This document shows positions 8,346 to 16,606 of a DNA stretch of 35,594 nucleotides, one piece after another. The translations under genes and the position numbers were made by a program. Origin of the DNA: Planctomycetia bacterium (lineage in GTDB: Bacteria > Planctomycetota > Planctomycetia > Gemmatales > Gemmataceae); NCBI GenBank assembly GCA_005799265.1, contig SYHD01000047.1, forward strand, positions 1-35,594. The letters run 5' to 3'. Positions within the stretch are counted from its first letter, which is position 1. Each line of letters opens with the position of its first letter. The notes beneath the pieces were generated by a model. That model worked only from the letters and a program-made list of their open reading frames with translations. It did not search any database and was not told the DNA's origin.

Positions 8346-10226
8346 CTATTTCTCTTTTCGCAGATCATAACAGTAGATGCCATCCATGCCGCGCACGAAC
8401 AGACGGCCATCGACGACGGGAAAGCCCAGCGAATGCACGGCGTAGGCGGTCGTCGAGTTGTTGGGTGGCGACCACCTCGGGCCGAGCGGTTTGAGGATGT
8501 TGGCGTCGATCCATTGCAAGCGCTGGCTGCCGTGCTGGCCCTCGGGCGAAAGGAGCAAGCGAGCACCGACAACGGCGAGCCATTGGTTGCTGCCGATGGG
8601 GTCGGCCTTTTCGTCGAAGACCTGTTTGCCGAGCAGTTTGCCGGTGGCGATGTCGAGCGAGCGAATCTCGTTCCGACCGACGAGGTAAGCTTTGCCGTGC
8701 CCAAGAGAGACCGTGAGGTTTTCGTCGTAGGCGAGGAAGTCGTCTTGCCAAATCCTGTTGGCGCCGGCATCGCTGAGCTTGTAGCCCTGGAAGTACCCAC
8801 CCTGCTTCTTTGGATCGGGCACGATGTGGGCGATAAGGATGTCGCCGTGAATCAGTGCCGCGGAACCGGAGGTCCCGACGAGTTTCTCTTCTAGGGTCCA
8901 GAGGAGCTTACCATTGGCGGCGTCCAAGCAGGCCGGCCCTTTGTCGCCGAGGAAGAGCACGCGCACGGCCCCGGCCTTGCCCCAGACGAACGCTTGTCGG
9001 CCGCCGGGTTGTTGCCACACGATCTTGCCCGTCTTGGGGTCGACGGCTTTTGCCGGCTCACCGCCGACCGATGGCAGGATCGCCAGCGAACCCGCCTGAA
9101 CCGCGCCCAAGGCCGCCTGATTACCCTGGACTTTCTGGCTGCGCCGGATGGTCCAGAGCACATCGCCCTTGATCGCATCCAGGGCCACCCAGTTGTTGGC
9201 GTAGTCGTTGGCGATCAACACGCCGTGGATGACGGACGCCGTCGGATTGAGCCCGCGCCATTTGTGCGTTTGATAATTGCCCGAGAGAAAGGGGAAGCGA
9301 ACGCTCCAGAGAACCGCCCCGGTTTGGGAATCGAGGCATGTGACGATGGTGTCCGAGAAGGGACGGCAGATATCGACCAGTGCTTCGCGCTCGATAGCGG
9401 TCGGCTTGCGTTTGGCTTGTTTCTCGAAATCCGCCAGCACCTTTTCTAGCAGCTTGGCGTCGGGTTCGCCGGACGGGACGTAATGAAAAAGGTAGACCCT
9501 GCCGTCCGCAACGACCGGAGTGCCCGAACCGCCGCAGACGGTCCCATAGGGCGCCCGCCAGGTGTAGCGACTGTCGACGCCGGTGCCCCAACCCGAGCGC
9601 GTGGGCATCTCGGCACGCCAGACGGGCCGGGCCTTGGAGAGATCGTCGATGAGCGAAACGGTGCTGTCGGCTGCGCGATTGGCCAGGTGCGGGCTGTGAT
9701 AGCTCGGCCAATCGACGCCGGGCGCGAACGGCTGCGCGGCCCGAAGCGTTTTCTCATCGATGAGCATTCCGCGGACTGAGCCGCTGGTCTTCTTGCCGCC
9801 GGCGATTTCGCTGGTCCAGGTGCCGGCGAAACCATCCTTCGACTTCTTGGCGTCGATGGTCATGGTGACCTGCGCAAGAAGCTGCATCGGCGCCCAGATG
9901 CTTACCTGCCGCAGCTCGATGGTCCCCGAAAGCGAATCGCTGGTGACGGCGAGGTTGTGTTTATCGATCACCATGCGGTAGGTTCCCGTCTTTTTCACGC
10001 CGCCGGGAACGTCGTCGCCGACCAACCAGGCGACCGTGGACTTGCCGCCGCGCATGCCGACGAAGGCACGCGCTGGCTCGCCGCCGTCAAACGTTAGCCA
10101 GAGATGCTGATACTCACCCGGACCTGGCCGATGAACCTCCGGCTTCCCAGGCGGCTGTGCGTTTACCGTCCCGCCCGCCCAGGTGAGCCATATCAGCGAG
10201 GCGGCCGCAAGTGTGATTCTCTTCAT
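8346..10226 (-). CDS. Secreted PQQ-like beta-propeller protein
   Basis: 626 residues. Start at ATG 10226 (AGG five bases upstream). A TTG five codons earlier is less likely. Signal peptide about residues 1-23, ending VNA-QPP. Residues 30-160 are a beta-rich domain without a known match. From about 200 to the end there are repeated blades of the PQQ_2 type, with motifs such as CLDSQTGAVLWS, ALDAIKGDVLWTI, AVDPKTGKIVWQ, CLDAANGKLLWT and SLDIATGKLLGK. The family shape is an exported propeller. Many members in planctomycetes do not bind PQQ and act as scaffolds or sensors. No catalytic residues were recognised, so enzymatic function is unknown. It is separated from both neighbours by intergenic DNA with hairpins and may be transcribed alone. 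Confidence 0.88.
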   Translation of the reverse strand: MKRITLAAASLIWLTWAGGTVNAQPPGKPEVHRPGPGEYQHLWLTFDGGEPARAFVGMRGGKSTVAWLVGDDVPGGVKKTGTYRMVIDKHNLAVTSDSLSGTIELRQVSIWAPMQLLAQVTMTIDAKKSKDGFAGTWTSEIAGGKKTSGSVRGMLIDEKTLRAAQPFAPGVDWPSYHSPHLANRAADSTVSLIDDLSKARPVWRAEMPTRSGWGTGVDSRYTWRAPYGTVCGGSGTPVVADGRVYLFHYVPSGEPDAKLLEKVLADFEKQAKRKPTAIEREALVDICRPFSDTIVTCLDSQTGAVLWSVRFPFLSGNYQTHKWRGLNPTASVIHGVLIANDYANNWVALDAIKGDVLWTIRRSQKVQGNQAALGAVQAGSLAILPSVGGEPAKAVDPKTGKIVWQQPGGRQAFVWGKAGAVRVLFLGDKGPACLDAANGKLLWTLEEKLVGTSGSAALIHGDILIAHIVPDPKKQGGYFQGYKLSDAGANRIWQDDFLAYDENLTVSLGHGKAYLVGRNEIRSLDIATGKLLGKQVFDEKADPIGSNQWLAVVGARLLLSPEGQHGSQRLQWIDANILKPLGPRWSPPNNSTTAYAVHSLGFPVVDGRLFVRGMDGIYCYDLRKEK

Positions 10227-10247
10227 GTGAACCTGGTGCAAGCGGTC

Positions 10248-10337
10248 CTATCCAGCCCCGGCGATGTACAGCGTGCGGCCATCACCCGACACTCTGGGCA
10301 TGGCGATCGCCGGGTGGATCTCTTGGATTGAATTCGT
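10248..10337 (-). pseudogene. C-terminal scrap of a propeller-type protein
   Basis: On the minus strand an open 30-codon stretch follows a TAA inside the hairpin at 10335-10372 and ends at TAG 10248. It has no start codon context. It reads like the end of an exported propeller or cytochrome-linked protein (IAMPRVSGDGRTLYIAGAG). Its upstream part is missing, as if cut off at the palindrome. The identification rests on style of sequence only. Confidence 0.35.
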
Positions 10338-10372
10338 TTAGCGCCCGCAGGGCGCCTTGCGGACGCTAAACG
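10335..10372 (-). terminator. Hairpin after the PDZ gene
   Basis: Arms CGTTTAGCG (10335-10343) and CGCTAAACG (10364-10372) pair perfectly. After one mismatch, CCGCA (10345-10349) pairs with TGCGG (10358-10362), leaving an eight-base loop. It begins ten bases past the stop of the minus-strand PDZ gene. No T-run follows, so it is a transcript-end hairpin or a dispersed palindromic repeat rather than a classical intrinsic terminator. Confidence 0.55.
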
Positions 10373-10381
10373 AGAAGGGTG

Positions 10382-11146
10382 TTATTTGGCGCCGCTGATC
10401 GTCAGGCCCTGGACGGTTTGCTCTTTTCCTTCGCGCAATACCAAAACGTCAAACGGCGTGTCGGTCTTGATGCCGGCGAGAATCTTGTGGAACTCCTTCA
10501 TGTTGCTCGGAACTATTGTTCCGTCGATCTTGAGGAGGATATCCAGAGCTTTCAGGCCAGCCTTGGCGGCGGGCGATTTCGCGTCGACTCTGTCCAGGAC
10601 CAGCCCCTGATTCTTGGGCAGCGCGAGTTGCTTGACGAGCGTCGCGTTCGGCGTGCCGACATGGATCCCGAGCCGTTGTTCTTCCGTCGGCGGCGTTCCG
10701 CCAACCTTGACACCGTATTGAACCTGAATACGCAGACCGCCGAGCTGGTGCTTCTTCGATTGGAGCCAGGCGATACGGATAATCGCGTCGGTGTCCCCCG
10801 GCTTTTGAGCGTCTTGTTCCTTCTTGATCAACTCGTTGAGCTTCGTTTCCTCGTCGGCAATCTCCTTCAACATCGCCAGGCGAATCTTGGCGATTTCGTC
10901 CTCCTGTTTCTTCAGACGAGCCTTCAGATCATCGAAGGGAAACAAGTCGACGGGTTTCTTGGCGTCTTTCTTCGCCGTCGGTTGCTTGGCTTCTTTCTTC
11001 TCCGCTTGGGTCTTGGGCGCAGCTTCCTTCTTGACGTCGGGCTGCTGCGCGGCCATTGCGTAGGTCGCCAGGGTAACTACGCCGCCGGCAAACAGACCGA
11101 CAACCAGGAGCAATACGAGTGCGGATTTGAGTTTGGTAAGGAACAT
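10382..11146 (-). CDS. Membrane-anchored coiled-coil PDZ protein
   Basis: 254 residues. ATG 11146 follows GAGGGAG eight bases upstream. One hydrophobic segment at about 8-30 anchors or exports it. A Lys/Glu/Ala-rich linker (33-66) and a likely coiled coil (70-120) follow. Residues about 165-250 form a PDZ domain (GLVLDRVDAKSPAAKAGLKALDILLKIDG shape, with the carboxylate-binding loop altered to a variant). No protease domain is present, so it probably binds peptides or tails of exported proteins. The start MFLTKLKSALVLLLVVG resembles, from memory, the transmembrane part found in extended planctomycete ECF sigma factors. A gap of 109 bases separates it from the hydrolase upstream. Confidence 0.8.
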   Translation of the reverse strand: MFLTKLKSALVLLLVVGLFAGGVVTLATYAMAAQQPDVKKEAAPKTQAEKKEAKQPTAKKDAKKPVDLFPFDDLKARLKKQEDEIAKIRLAMLKEIADEETKLNELIKKEQDAQKPGDTDAIIRIAWLQSKKHQLGGLRIQVQYGVKVGGTPPTEEQRLGIHVGTPNATLVKQLALPKNQGLVLDRVDAKSPAAKAGLKALDILLKIDGTIVPSNMKEFHKILAGIKTDTPFDVLVLREGKEQTVQGLTISGAK

Positions 11147-11255
11147 TGCTTTGAACTCCCTCGGAAAGAGCGGTCACGTTGGACGAGATTACGCTGCGGA
11201 TGCGCCGCCCGCCGCCAATACGTGGACAGCTTGGATCGTAAATGTAGTCCGTTGG

Positions 11256-12449
11256 CTACTTAACAACCACCGTGTTTGGTTTTGAGGTTCGCGTCTGCCC
11301 GGACTCCTCAACCGTGGCGAAAAGCGAATGGATGCCGGGCCGTAACGAGACCTCGAACGTCCAGGGCGCCTCGGTGCGCTGGGCCAGGCGCTCGTGGGCG
11401 TCCCACAGCTCCACCTTGGCCGGTTTCAGCTTGACGGCCACGTGAACCTTTGCGACCAGGGGCTTGCCGGCGGGGTGGACGCTGAATTTCTGCTTGTCGC
11501 CCAGGCCGGCGGGCTGTTCAAGGATCACGTCGTTGGCGCCCGCGACAAAAGCTTGCCAGACCGCGGCGGTGCGCTGCGTGGGAAACCAGCAGGCCTGATC
11601 GCGCTCGCCCTTGAAATCCTTCCAGGGAGCGATCGTGGGGCGTCGGCCATCTTTTCCCCAGGCGGACATATCGCCCAGCCAGCCGGCTTCGAGCGGGATT
11701 TCCGCCAGCTTTGTCGGCCGGCTCGGATCGACTTCTTTCGGCAGGCGCTGGGCGAGCACGTCATCGAGGAACGCAAACGACATGTTGTTCGCGCGGGCGA
11801 ATTCGTGCCCCTTGCCCCATTGCACGACGATGCCATAGCGGGCGCCTTGCCTGCGTTCGACCGGCAGGCGCATGAGGAGCTTGGTCATCTGCGAACCGTC
11901 TTTCTCGCCGAAGACCGTCAGCACGGGGATGCGCCGCGTCGCGTCGGAATTCGGTCCCACTTCCAGGCACACCGGCACGCTGGCCAGAGTGCGCTCGGGC
12001 ATCAGCTCGGCCAACTGCATGCTCATGCCGCCGCCGCGCGACATGCCGGTGAAACACAAGGGCATGTGTTCCAACTCGGGGTGGCCCGTCTTCTTGGCAA
12101 GCTCGGTGAGCCCTTGTGCAAGCAGCGTGAATTCGTCCTTCTTGACCGCATCGAAATCGACCTGCACGTAGGCGAATTTCCACAGTCGGCACGCAGCCTG
12201 CCAATGAGCGCTGACGTTGTCTCCCTTGGAGAATGGATTGCACATCGCCCCGCGCACGGTCTTGACGCCGGCGGGAATCCACACGCTGACGACGACCTTG
12301 TCCCGCGCCCCACCCAGCACCGGATCGCGCGGCCGCGGCGTCTTGAGTGAGTACTCGACTCGGGCGACTGTGCCCTTTGCGTCCTCTCCGGCATGCGCCA
12401 TGCCAGCCAGCAGTCCGAGGAGCAGCACGATCCAAGTTCGGCTCAGCAT
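11256..12449 (-). CDS. Secreted alpha/beta hydrolase (esterase-like)
   Basis: 397 residues. ATG 12449 has AGGAG seven bases upstream. Signal peptide 1-20 (MAHA-GED). The fold is alpha/beta hydrolase: nucleophile elbow GMSRGG with Ser137, Asp184 in FGEKDGS and His215 in WGKGHEF give a plausible triad. The C-terminal 100 residues (about 295-397) look like an Ig/fibronectin-like beta domain (WTFEVSLRPGIHSLFATVEESG). This suggests an exported ester or acyl hydrolase. Substrate is unknown. It follows the DUF1549/1553 gene after 32 bases and is probably co-transcribed with the cluster starting at 20553. Confidence 0.82.
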   Translation of the reverse strand: MLSRTWIVLLLGLLAGMAHAGEDAKGTVARVEYSLKTPRPRDPVLGGARDKVVVSVWIPAGVKTVRGAMCNPFSKGDNVSAHWQAACRLWKFAYVQVDFDAVKKDEFTLLAQGLTELAKKTGHPELEHMPLCFTGMSRGGGMSMQLAELMPERTLASVPVCLEVGPNSDATRRIPVLTVFGEKDGSQMTKLLMRLPVERRQGARYGIVVQWGKGHEFARANNMSFAFLDDVLAQRLPKEVDPSRPTKLAEIPLEAGWLGDMSAWGKDGRRPTIAPWKDFKGERDQACWFPTQRTAAVWQAFVAGANDVILEQPAGLGDKQKFSVHPAGKPLVAKVHVAVKLKPAKVELWDAHERLAQRTEAPWTFEVSLRPGIHSLFATVEESGQTRTSKPNTVVVK

Positions 12450-12481
12450 GATTTTCTCCTGCGCTCGCTGACCACTTCATC

Positions 12482-14086
12482 TCAATGAACGAAGCGAAAT
12501 TCCGTGGAATTCAGCAGTGCCCAGACCACATCGCGGACGAGCTGGTCGCGCGGCACGCCGGTGGTTTGCAGATACTTCGAGACGGCGTCGGCCTCCGTTC
12601 GCGTCGGAAGGCGCGACAGAACGGAGAGATAGACCTCCTGGCCGAATGACTCCGCATCGTTGGTCTTGATCAGGCGCGCCGAGAGGTTGCCGGCGACGGG
12701 TTGCAGGTATTTCTGCGTAGTCTTGTTGAAAGTCATGAACAGGGCTTGCCCGGTCGTCGCGGCGAAGCGATCGTTCTCGTCTTCGTAGTGTTCGATGAAG
12801 AGCTTGTAGTCCTTCTCCAATTCCGCCCGCAACTCCCCTTTTTTCTTCTGCGCTTTGACAACCTCGGTATAACCCGTCGCAGTCGCCAGCGAGACGGCAA
12901 GCTGTTCGGGAGTCAATGGACGAAGATTGAAAACGGCGTACTGCTTTTCCATGGGGCGCTCTTTGTCCGGCCAGATGCTGCCCCGGCGGTACGCTTCGGT
13001 CTGCATGATGTTGGCGATCAGGCGTTTGAGGTCGAAGCCGTGCGCCGCGAAATCCTCGGACAACAGCTCAAACATCTTGGGATGCGACGGCGCGTTGCCG
13101 CTGTGGATTTGATCGACCGGCTCGACGAGGCCGACGCCCATCAGCTCCTTCCACAGGCGATTGACGACGGCACGCTTGAAGTACGGATTGCCCGGCACGA
13201 AGGCGTAGTCCGCGAGGGTCTTGCGCGGGCTGAAGTCGGCGATGGTCGGCAACTCCGTTTTTTCCTTCTTCGTCTGCTTCTTGTCGCGCTTCGGCTCGGC
13301 GAAAATCTTGTCATCGAGAAAGCGCAATTCCGCCTTGAAGCTCTCACGCTTGCGATTCTGAAACACCACTTCACCGGCGTCGCGCTCGCGCAGCGTCGGT
13401 TTCGCGTTGACGATGGACAGCTCGGTTCGGGTCAGGAAGGAGGCCAGACCGTAGTAGTGATGCTGCTTCCATTCATCGACGTACGGATGATCGTGGCACT
13501 TGGCGCATTCCATGCGGACGCCGAAGAAGGTGCGGGCAACGGCGACGGTCATGCCATCGAGCCGTTCTTCCTTGTCGCTGGTTCGCAGTCGCACGCCGAG
13601 GAAGAACGCCGCCGGTTGCGTGGGACCGTCAATCGGCAGCAGCAACTCGCGAGCCAGTTTGTTCCAGGGCTTGTTCTCGGCCAGGCTGGCGCGAAGGTAT
13701 TCGCGGAACTCCTTGAAGCCGAGGCCGGGGTCCGGCGATTTGCCGTTCATCCAGCCATGCAGCACATCGCACCAGTAGGCGGGCATTTCCGCATGGGCGA
13801 GCAGATGTTCAACGAGCCTACGTTCCTTGTCGGCGTTCTTGTCCTCGAAATACGCCTTCGCTTCGTCGGTGGTTGGGATTCGGCCCAGCAGATCGAGATA
13901 GGCACGGCGACCAAACTCCGCGTCCGAGGCGGGGCCGACCGGCCTGAGCTTGGCCGCGCCCAGGGCCGCGTTAATTTCGGCATCGACGGCCGCGCTGACT
14001 TTCGCATCGCCGAAGGGCTTGGCCTGGGCCAATGCACTCGTCGGGATCACAACGCCTAACATACAGGTGAGAAACCAACGCATCAT
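12482..14086 (-). CDS. DUF1549/DUF1553 planctomycete cytochrome-type protein
   Basis: 534 residues. Start at the first of two adjacent ATGs (14086), GAGG upstream. Signal peptide 1-20 (ALA-QAK). Residues about 30-240 are DUF1549 (PSCyt2), with the hallmark C194-A-K-C197-H-D-H-P. Residues about 290-530 are DUF1553 (PSD1), recognisable by NRLWKELMGVGLVEPVDQ and SDEDF-like stretches. The families are abundant and secreted in planctomycetes. CxxCH suggests haem binding, but the function is unproven. Shorter than many members (700-1000 residues) because there is no N-terminal PSCyt1 domain. Located between the WD40 gene (21 bases upstream) and the hydrolase. Confidence 0.92.
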   Translation of the reverse strand: MMRWFLTCMLGVVIPTSALAQAKPFGDAKVSAAVDAEINAALGAAKLRPVGPASDAEFGRRAYLDLLGRIPTTDEAKAYFEDKNADKERRLVEHLLAHAEMPAYWCDVLHGWMNGKSPDPGLGFKEFREYLRASLAENKPWNKLARELLLPIDGPTQPAAFFLGVRLRTSDKEERLDGMTVAVARTFFGVRMECAKCHDHPYVDEWKQHHYYGLASFLTRTELSIVNAKPTLRERDAGEVVFQNRKRESFKAELRFLDDKIFAEPKRDKKQTKKEKTELPTIADFSPRKTLADYAFVPGNPYFKRAVVNRLWKELMGVGLVEPVDQIHSGNAPSHPKMFELLSEDFAAHGFDLKRLIANIMQTEAYRRGSIWPDKERPMEKQYAVFNLRPLTPEQLAVSLATATGYTEVVKAQKKKGELRAELEKDYKLFIEHYEDENDRFAATTGQALFMTFNKTTQKYLQPVAGNLSARLIKTNDAESFGQEVYLSVLSRLPTRTEADAVSKYLQTTGVPRDQLVRDVVWALLNSTEFRFVH

Positions 14087-14107
14087 GTTCTGCCTCGAAG
14101 GCGTGAG

Positions 14108-15202
14108 TTACTTTTTTGTTACCGTCCACAAACCAACGGTTGATTCTCCAACGGCAGCGGCGACGCGCGAGCCGTTGGGATGGACCGCCAGGCCGTAACC
14201 GCTATTGCGCTTCAGCGTCGCGATCGTGTCACCGGCCGGGCCGGTTGTCTTGCCCTTCTTGCCGAGCGGATCGAGCGATAGTTTTTCGAGTTTGGCGGGA
14301 TCAAGGCGCATCACCTTGGTGTCGTTGAAGCCGGCGATGACGAATCGGCCCTGCGGATAGAACACGGTGTCGAAGCCGAGGTTCTCCGCGGCGACCAGAT
14401 TGCCCGTTTGCAGGTTGTACAAGCCGAACTTGTTCTGGCCGGCCGCCGCAAGCCATTTGCCGTCGGGACTGATCGCGAGTCGAAAAACGCCGCTCTGCGC
14501 CGGGTCCTGCCCTTGCTGCTCGTTGACGTTGCCGAATTCGAGCGTGCGCACGATCTTCTTGGCGGCCAATTCGTAGACGACGATCTTGCCATCTTCGCCG
14601 CCGGTGTAGATGAACTTGCCGTCGGGGGACCAGGTGAGATCGCGTATTGGTTTGGCATGAGCGGAGTAGGTGTCGAGCGACTTCATTCCGTCCGAGTCCC
14701 AGAGGCGAACCTTCAGATCGCTGCCGGCCGTGGCGAGCGACTTGCCGTCGAGAGAATACGCGACCGCCTCGATCCAGCCCTGATGGCCGTCGACTTCGAC
14801 GAGCGGTTTCGTCTTGTCGCCCCAGGCCCATTTACGCAGCTTGCGATCGGACCCGCCCGTAATGAGCCACTGCCCGGACGGATGAATATCGAAGCCGGTG
14901 ATCCAGCCTTCCTTTTGCTCGGCGTGGTAATCGGGAAGGACGGTCGGCTCCTTCTTCCCCTTCGCGGCTTGCGGCTTGGCGTTCAAGTCCCAGATAGCGA
15001 GGCGCTTGTCGCTCACCTGCGCGATGAGCTTCGGCTCGGTGGGATGGAAACGCAAGCGAACCGTGCGGACGGGCGAGTAATTGTTGGGAACCGAGTACGT
15101 GGCGTCTTCCTTCGCCAGTACTAATGATTTTGGATCGTCCTGCGCGTTCAGAGCACAGAACGAAAACAACACGCCGGCGAATGCAAACGCGATACAGCGC
15201 AT
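14108..15202 (-). CDS. Exported WD40-repeat protein
   Basis: 364 residues. ATG 15202, twelve bases after the stop of the DUF1501 gene. The ribosome site is weak. Signal peptide about 1-20 (LNA-QDD). Six to seven WD40 blades are visible by their GH...D....WD spacing (GHQGWIEAVAYSLDGKSL, then RLWD; IRDLTWSPDGKFIYTGGEDG). A seven-blade exported propeller is a binding platform with no active site. In planctomycetes such proteins often sit beside DUF1549/1501 genes, as here. The tail is TVTKK-stop. Partner unknown. Confidence 0.9.
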   Translation of the reverse strand: MRCIAFAFAGVLFSFCALNAQDDPKSLVLAKEDATYSVPNNYSPVRTVRLRFHPTEPKLIAQVSDKRLAIWDLNAKPQAAKGKKEPTVLPDYHAEQKEGWITGFDIHPSGQWLITGGSDRKLRKWAWGDKTKPLVEVDGHQGWIEAVAYSLDGKSLATAGSDLKVRLWDSDGMKSLDTYSAHAKPIRDLTWSPDGKFIYTGGEDGKIVVYELAAKKIVRTLEFGNVNEQQGQDPAQSGVFRLAISPDGKWLAAAGQNKFGLYNLQTGNLVAAENLGFDTVFYPQGRFVIAGFNDTKVMRLDPAKLEKLSLDPLGKKGKTTGPAGDTIATLKRNSGYGLAVHPNGSRVAAAVGESTVGLWTVTKK

Positions 15203-15214
15203 GGTTGTGGTCGC

Positions 15215-16531
15215 TTAAAAAAGCTCGTTGATCGGCTCGCCCTGGCGATTCTCCACAATCGGAATGGGCCGATCGCGGAAGTGGAGCTGCCGACGATGGT
15301 TGATGCCCAGGGCACGATAGAAGGTGCAGAAAAGATCGGCGACGCTGACGGGCCGATCGCGTACCTCGGTGCCGTCCGCGTTGGTGGCGCCGACGACCAC
15401 CCCGCCGCGAATGCCGCTGCCGCCCAGCGACAGCGACCAGCTTCGGCTCCAGTGATCGCGCCCGCCGCCACCCTGGCCGTTGATCATCGGCGTGCGGCCG
15501 AACTCGCCCATGCACACCAGCAGCGTGTGGTCCCAAAGGCCCTTGTCGATGAGATCGTCAACGAGCGCGCTGACGCAATGATCGAACTCGGCGGTGATGT
15601 GCCGTTGCGTGCGGAACGCATTGCGATGTTTGTCCCAGGCGCCGCCGCGCTGGTGCTGGACGCGCACGAAGGAGACGCCATGTTCGATCAAGCGGCGTGC
15701 GAGCAAGAGGTCCTTGCCAAGGGCGCTCGCGCCATAGCGTTCGCGCAGGCGCTCTGGTTCGCGCGTGATATCGAACGAGACCTGCCGGCGCATCAGCGTG
15801 CTCATGCGGGCGAAGGCCACATCGTGCGACTCGACCAGTTCCGGCGGGCGGCCCTGGTTGAAGCTCCGGCCCAGCTGGCTGCGCAGGTTCTCGCGGCGAT
15901 CCTGGGCAGCAATCTCCGCCTCTCCCGCGCGCGGCAAATCGGACGGCGGCAGGCCGTTGCCCGGACACGCCAGTGCCTGACACTCCGCGCCCAAGAACCC
16001 TGGGCCGGGTGTCGGAAACGTTCGGCCATCGTCTCCCATCGTCACGTACGGAGGCAGGCCGTTGCTGTTCTCGCTCGACAAGAGCCGCGAACAGATCGAC
16101 AGCCAGTGCGGCGGCGACGCGATCGCGGGACTCGGCAAATACGCGCTCTGCGTGTGCAGGCCCGCGACGACGTGGTCGTTCGACGGCGTGCTCATCGAGC
16201 GAATCACCGCCATGCGATTGGCGAGCCGGGCCAGGTTGGGCATGAACTCATCGAAGCGGACGCTGGTGATCGCCGTCGGGATGGTCATGTGCGGCCCGGA
16301 CGTGCGTTGCCCTGGCTTGGGGTCCCACGTCTCGAACTGGCTTGGTCCGCCGCTCATGTAGACGAGGATGACGTGCTTCTGCCGCCGCGCCACTTCTTGA
16401 GCGTGCGCCGCGGAGAACAGCGTGTCGAACCCGCTCAGGGCCAAGCCGCTGCCGGCCAACCCTTGCAGAAACAATCGGCGTGAAAAGGTGTGCTCTTGCA
16501 GGTTGCACGAGCCAAGTGGTGAGCGTACCAT
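15215..16531 (-). CDS. DUF1501 Tat-exported protein
   Basis: 438 residues with the start at ATG 16531, chosen because GAGGAAAAAC precedes it. A longer frame to 16600 would run through a palindromic repeat. Twin-arginine signal TFSRRLFLQGLAG (Arg18-Arg19). DUF1501 is related to the alkaline phosphatase/sulfatase fold. Typical blocks are SGGPSQFETWDPKPG, RSMSTPSNDHVVA, VRVQHQRGGAWDKH and MGEFGRTPMINGQGGGGRDHW. The Asp and His residues in the last blocks are likely metal ligands. Substrate is unknown. It belongs to the minus-strand run with DUF1592 and DUF1552, 76 bases after the latter. Confidence 0.93.
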   Translation of the reverse strand: MVRSPLGSCNLQEHTFSRRLFLQGLAGSGLALSGFDTLFSAAHAQEVARRQKHVILVYMSGGPSQFETWDPKPGQRTSGPHMTIPTAITSVRFDEFMPNLARLANRMAVIRSMSTPSNDHVVAGLHTQSAYLPSPAIASPPHWLSICSRLLSSENSNGLPPYVTMGDDGRTFPTPGPGFLGAECQALACPGNGLPPSDLPRAGEAEIAAQDRRENLRSQLGRSFNQGRPPELVESHDVAFARMSTLMRRQVSFDITREPERLRERYGASALGKDLLLARRLIEHGVSFVRVQHQRGGAWDKHRNAFRTQRHITAEFDHCVSALVDDLIDKGLWDHTLLVCMGEFGRTPMINGQGGGGRDHWSRSWSLSLGGSGIRGGVVVGATNADGTEVRDRPVSVADLFCTFYRALGINHRRQLHFRDRPIPIVENRQGEPINELF

Positions 16532-16552
16532 GTTTTTCCTCGGTGTATGGTA

Positions 16553-16595
16553 GCACGACGCTCCGCGTCGTGACTCACGACGCGGAGCGTCGTGC
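16553..16595. repeat. Perfect 20-bp palindrome (REP-like)
   Basis: Arms 16553-16572 and 16576-16595 are exact reverse complements around a three-base loop (ACT). It sits between the DUF1552 stop (16607) and the DUF1501 start (16531), both minus strand. It has the style of dispersed palindromic elements of large planctomycete genomes. It would form a very stable RNA hairpin inside the operon message, possibly protecting the upstream half or cutting expression downstream. Confidence 0.9.
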
Positions 16596-16606
16596 CACAA
16601 TGGTGA

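Noticed and set aside
13174..13374. Arg/Ser-rich small minus-strand frame inside the DUF1549/1553 gene
   Set aside because: Shifted-frame shadow of a clear gene.
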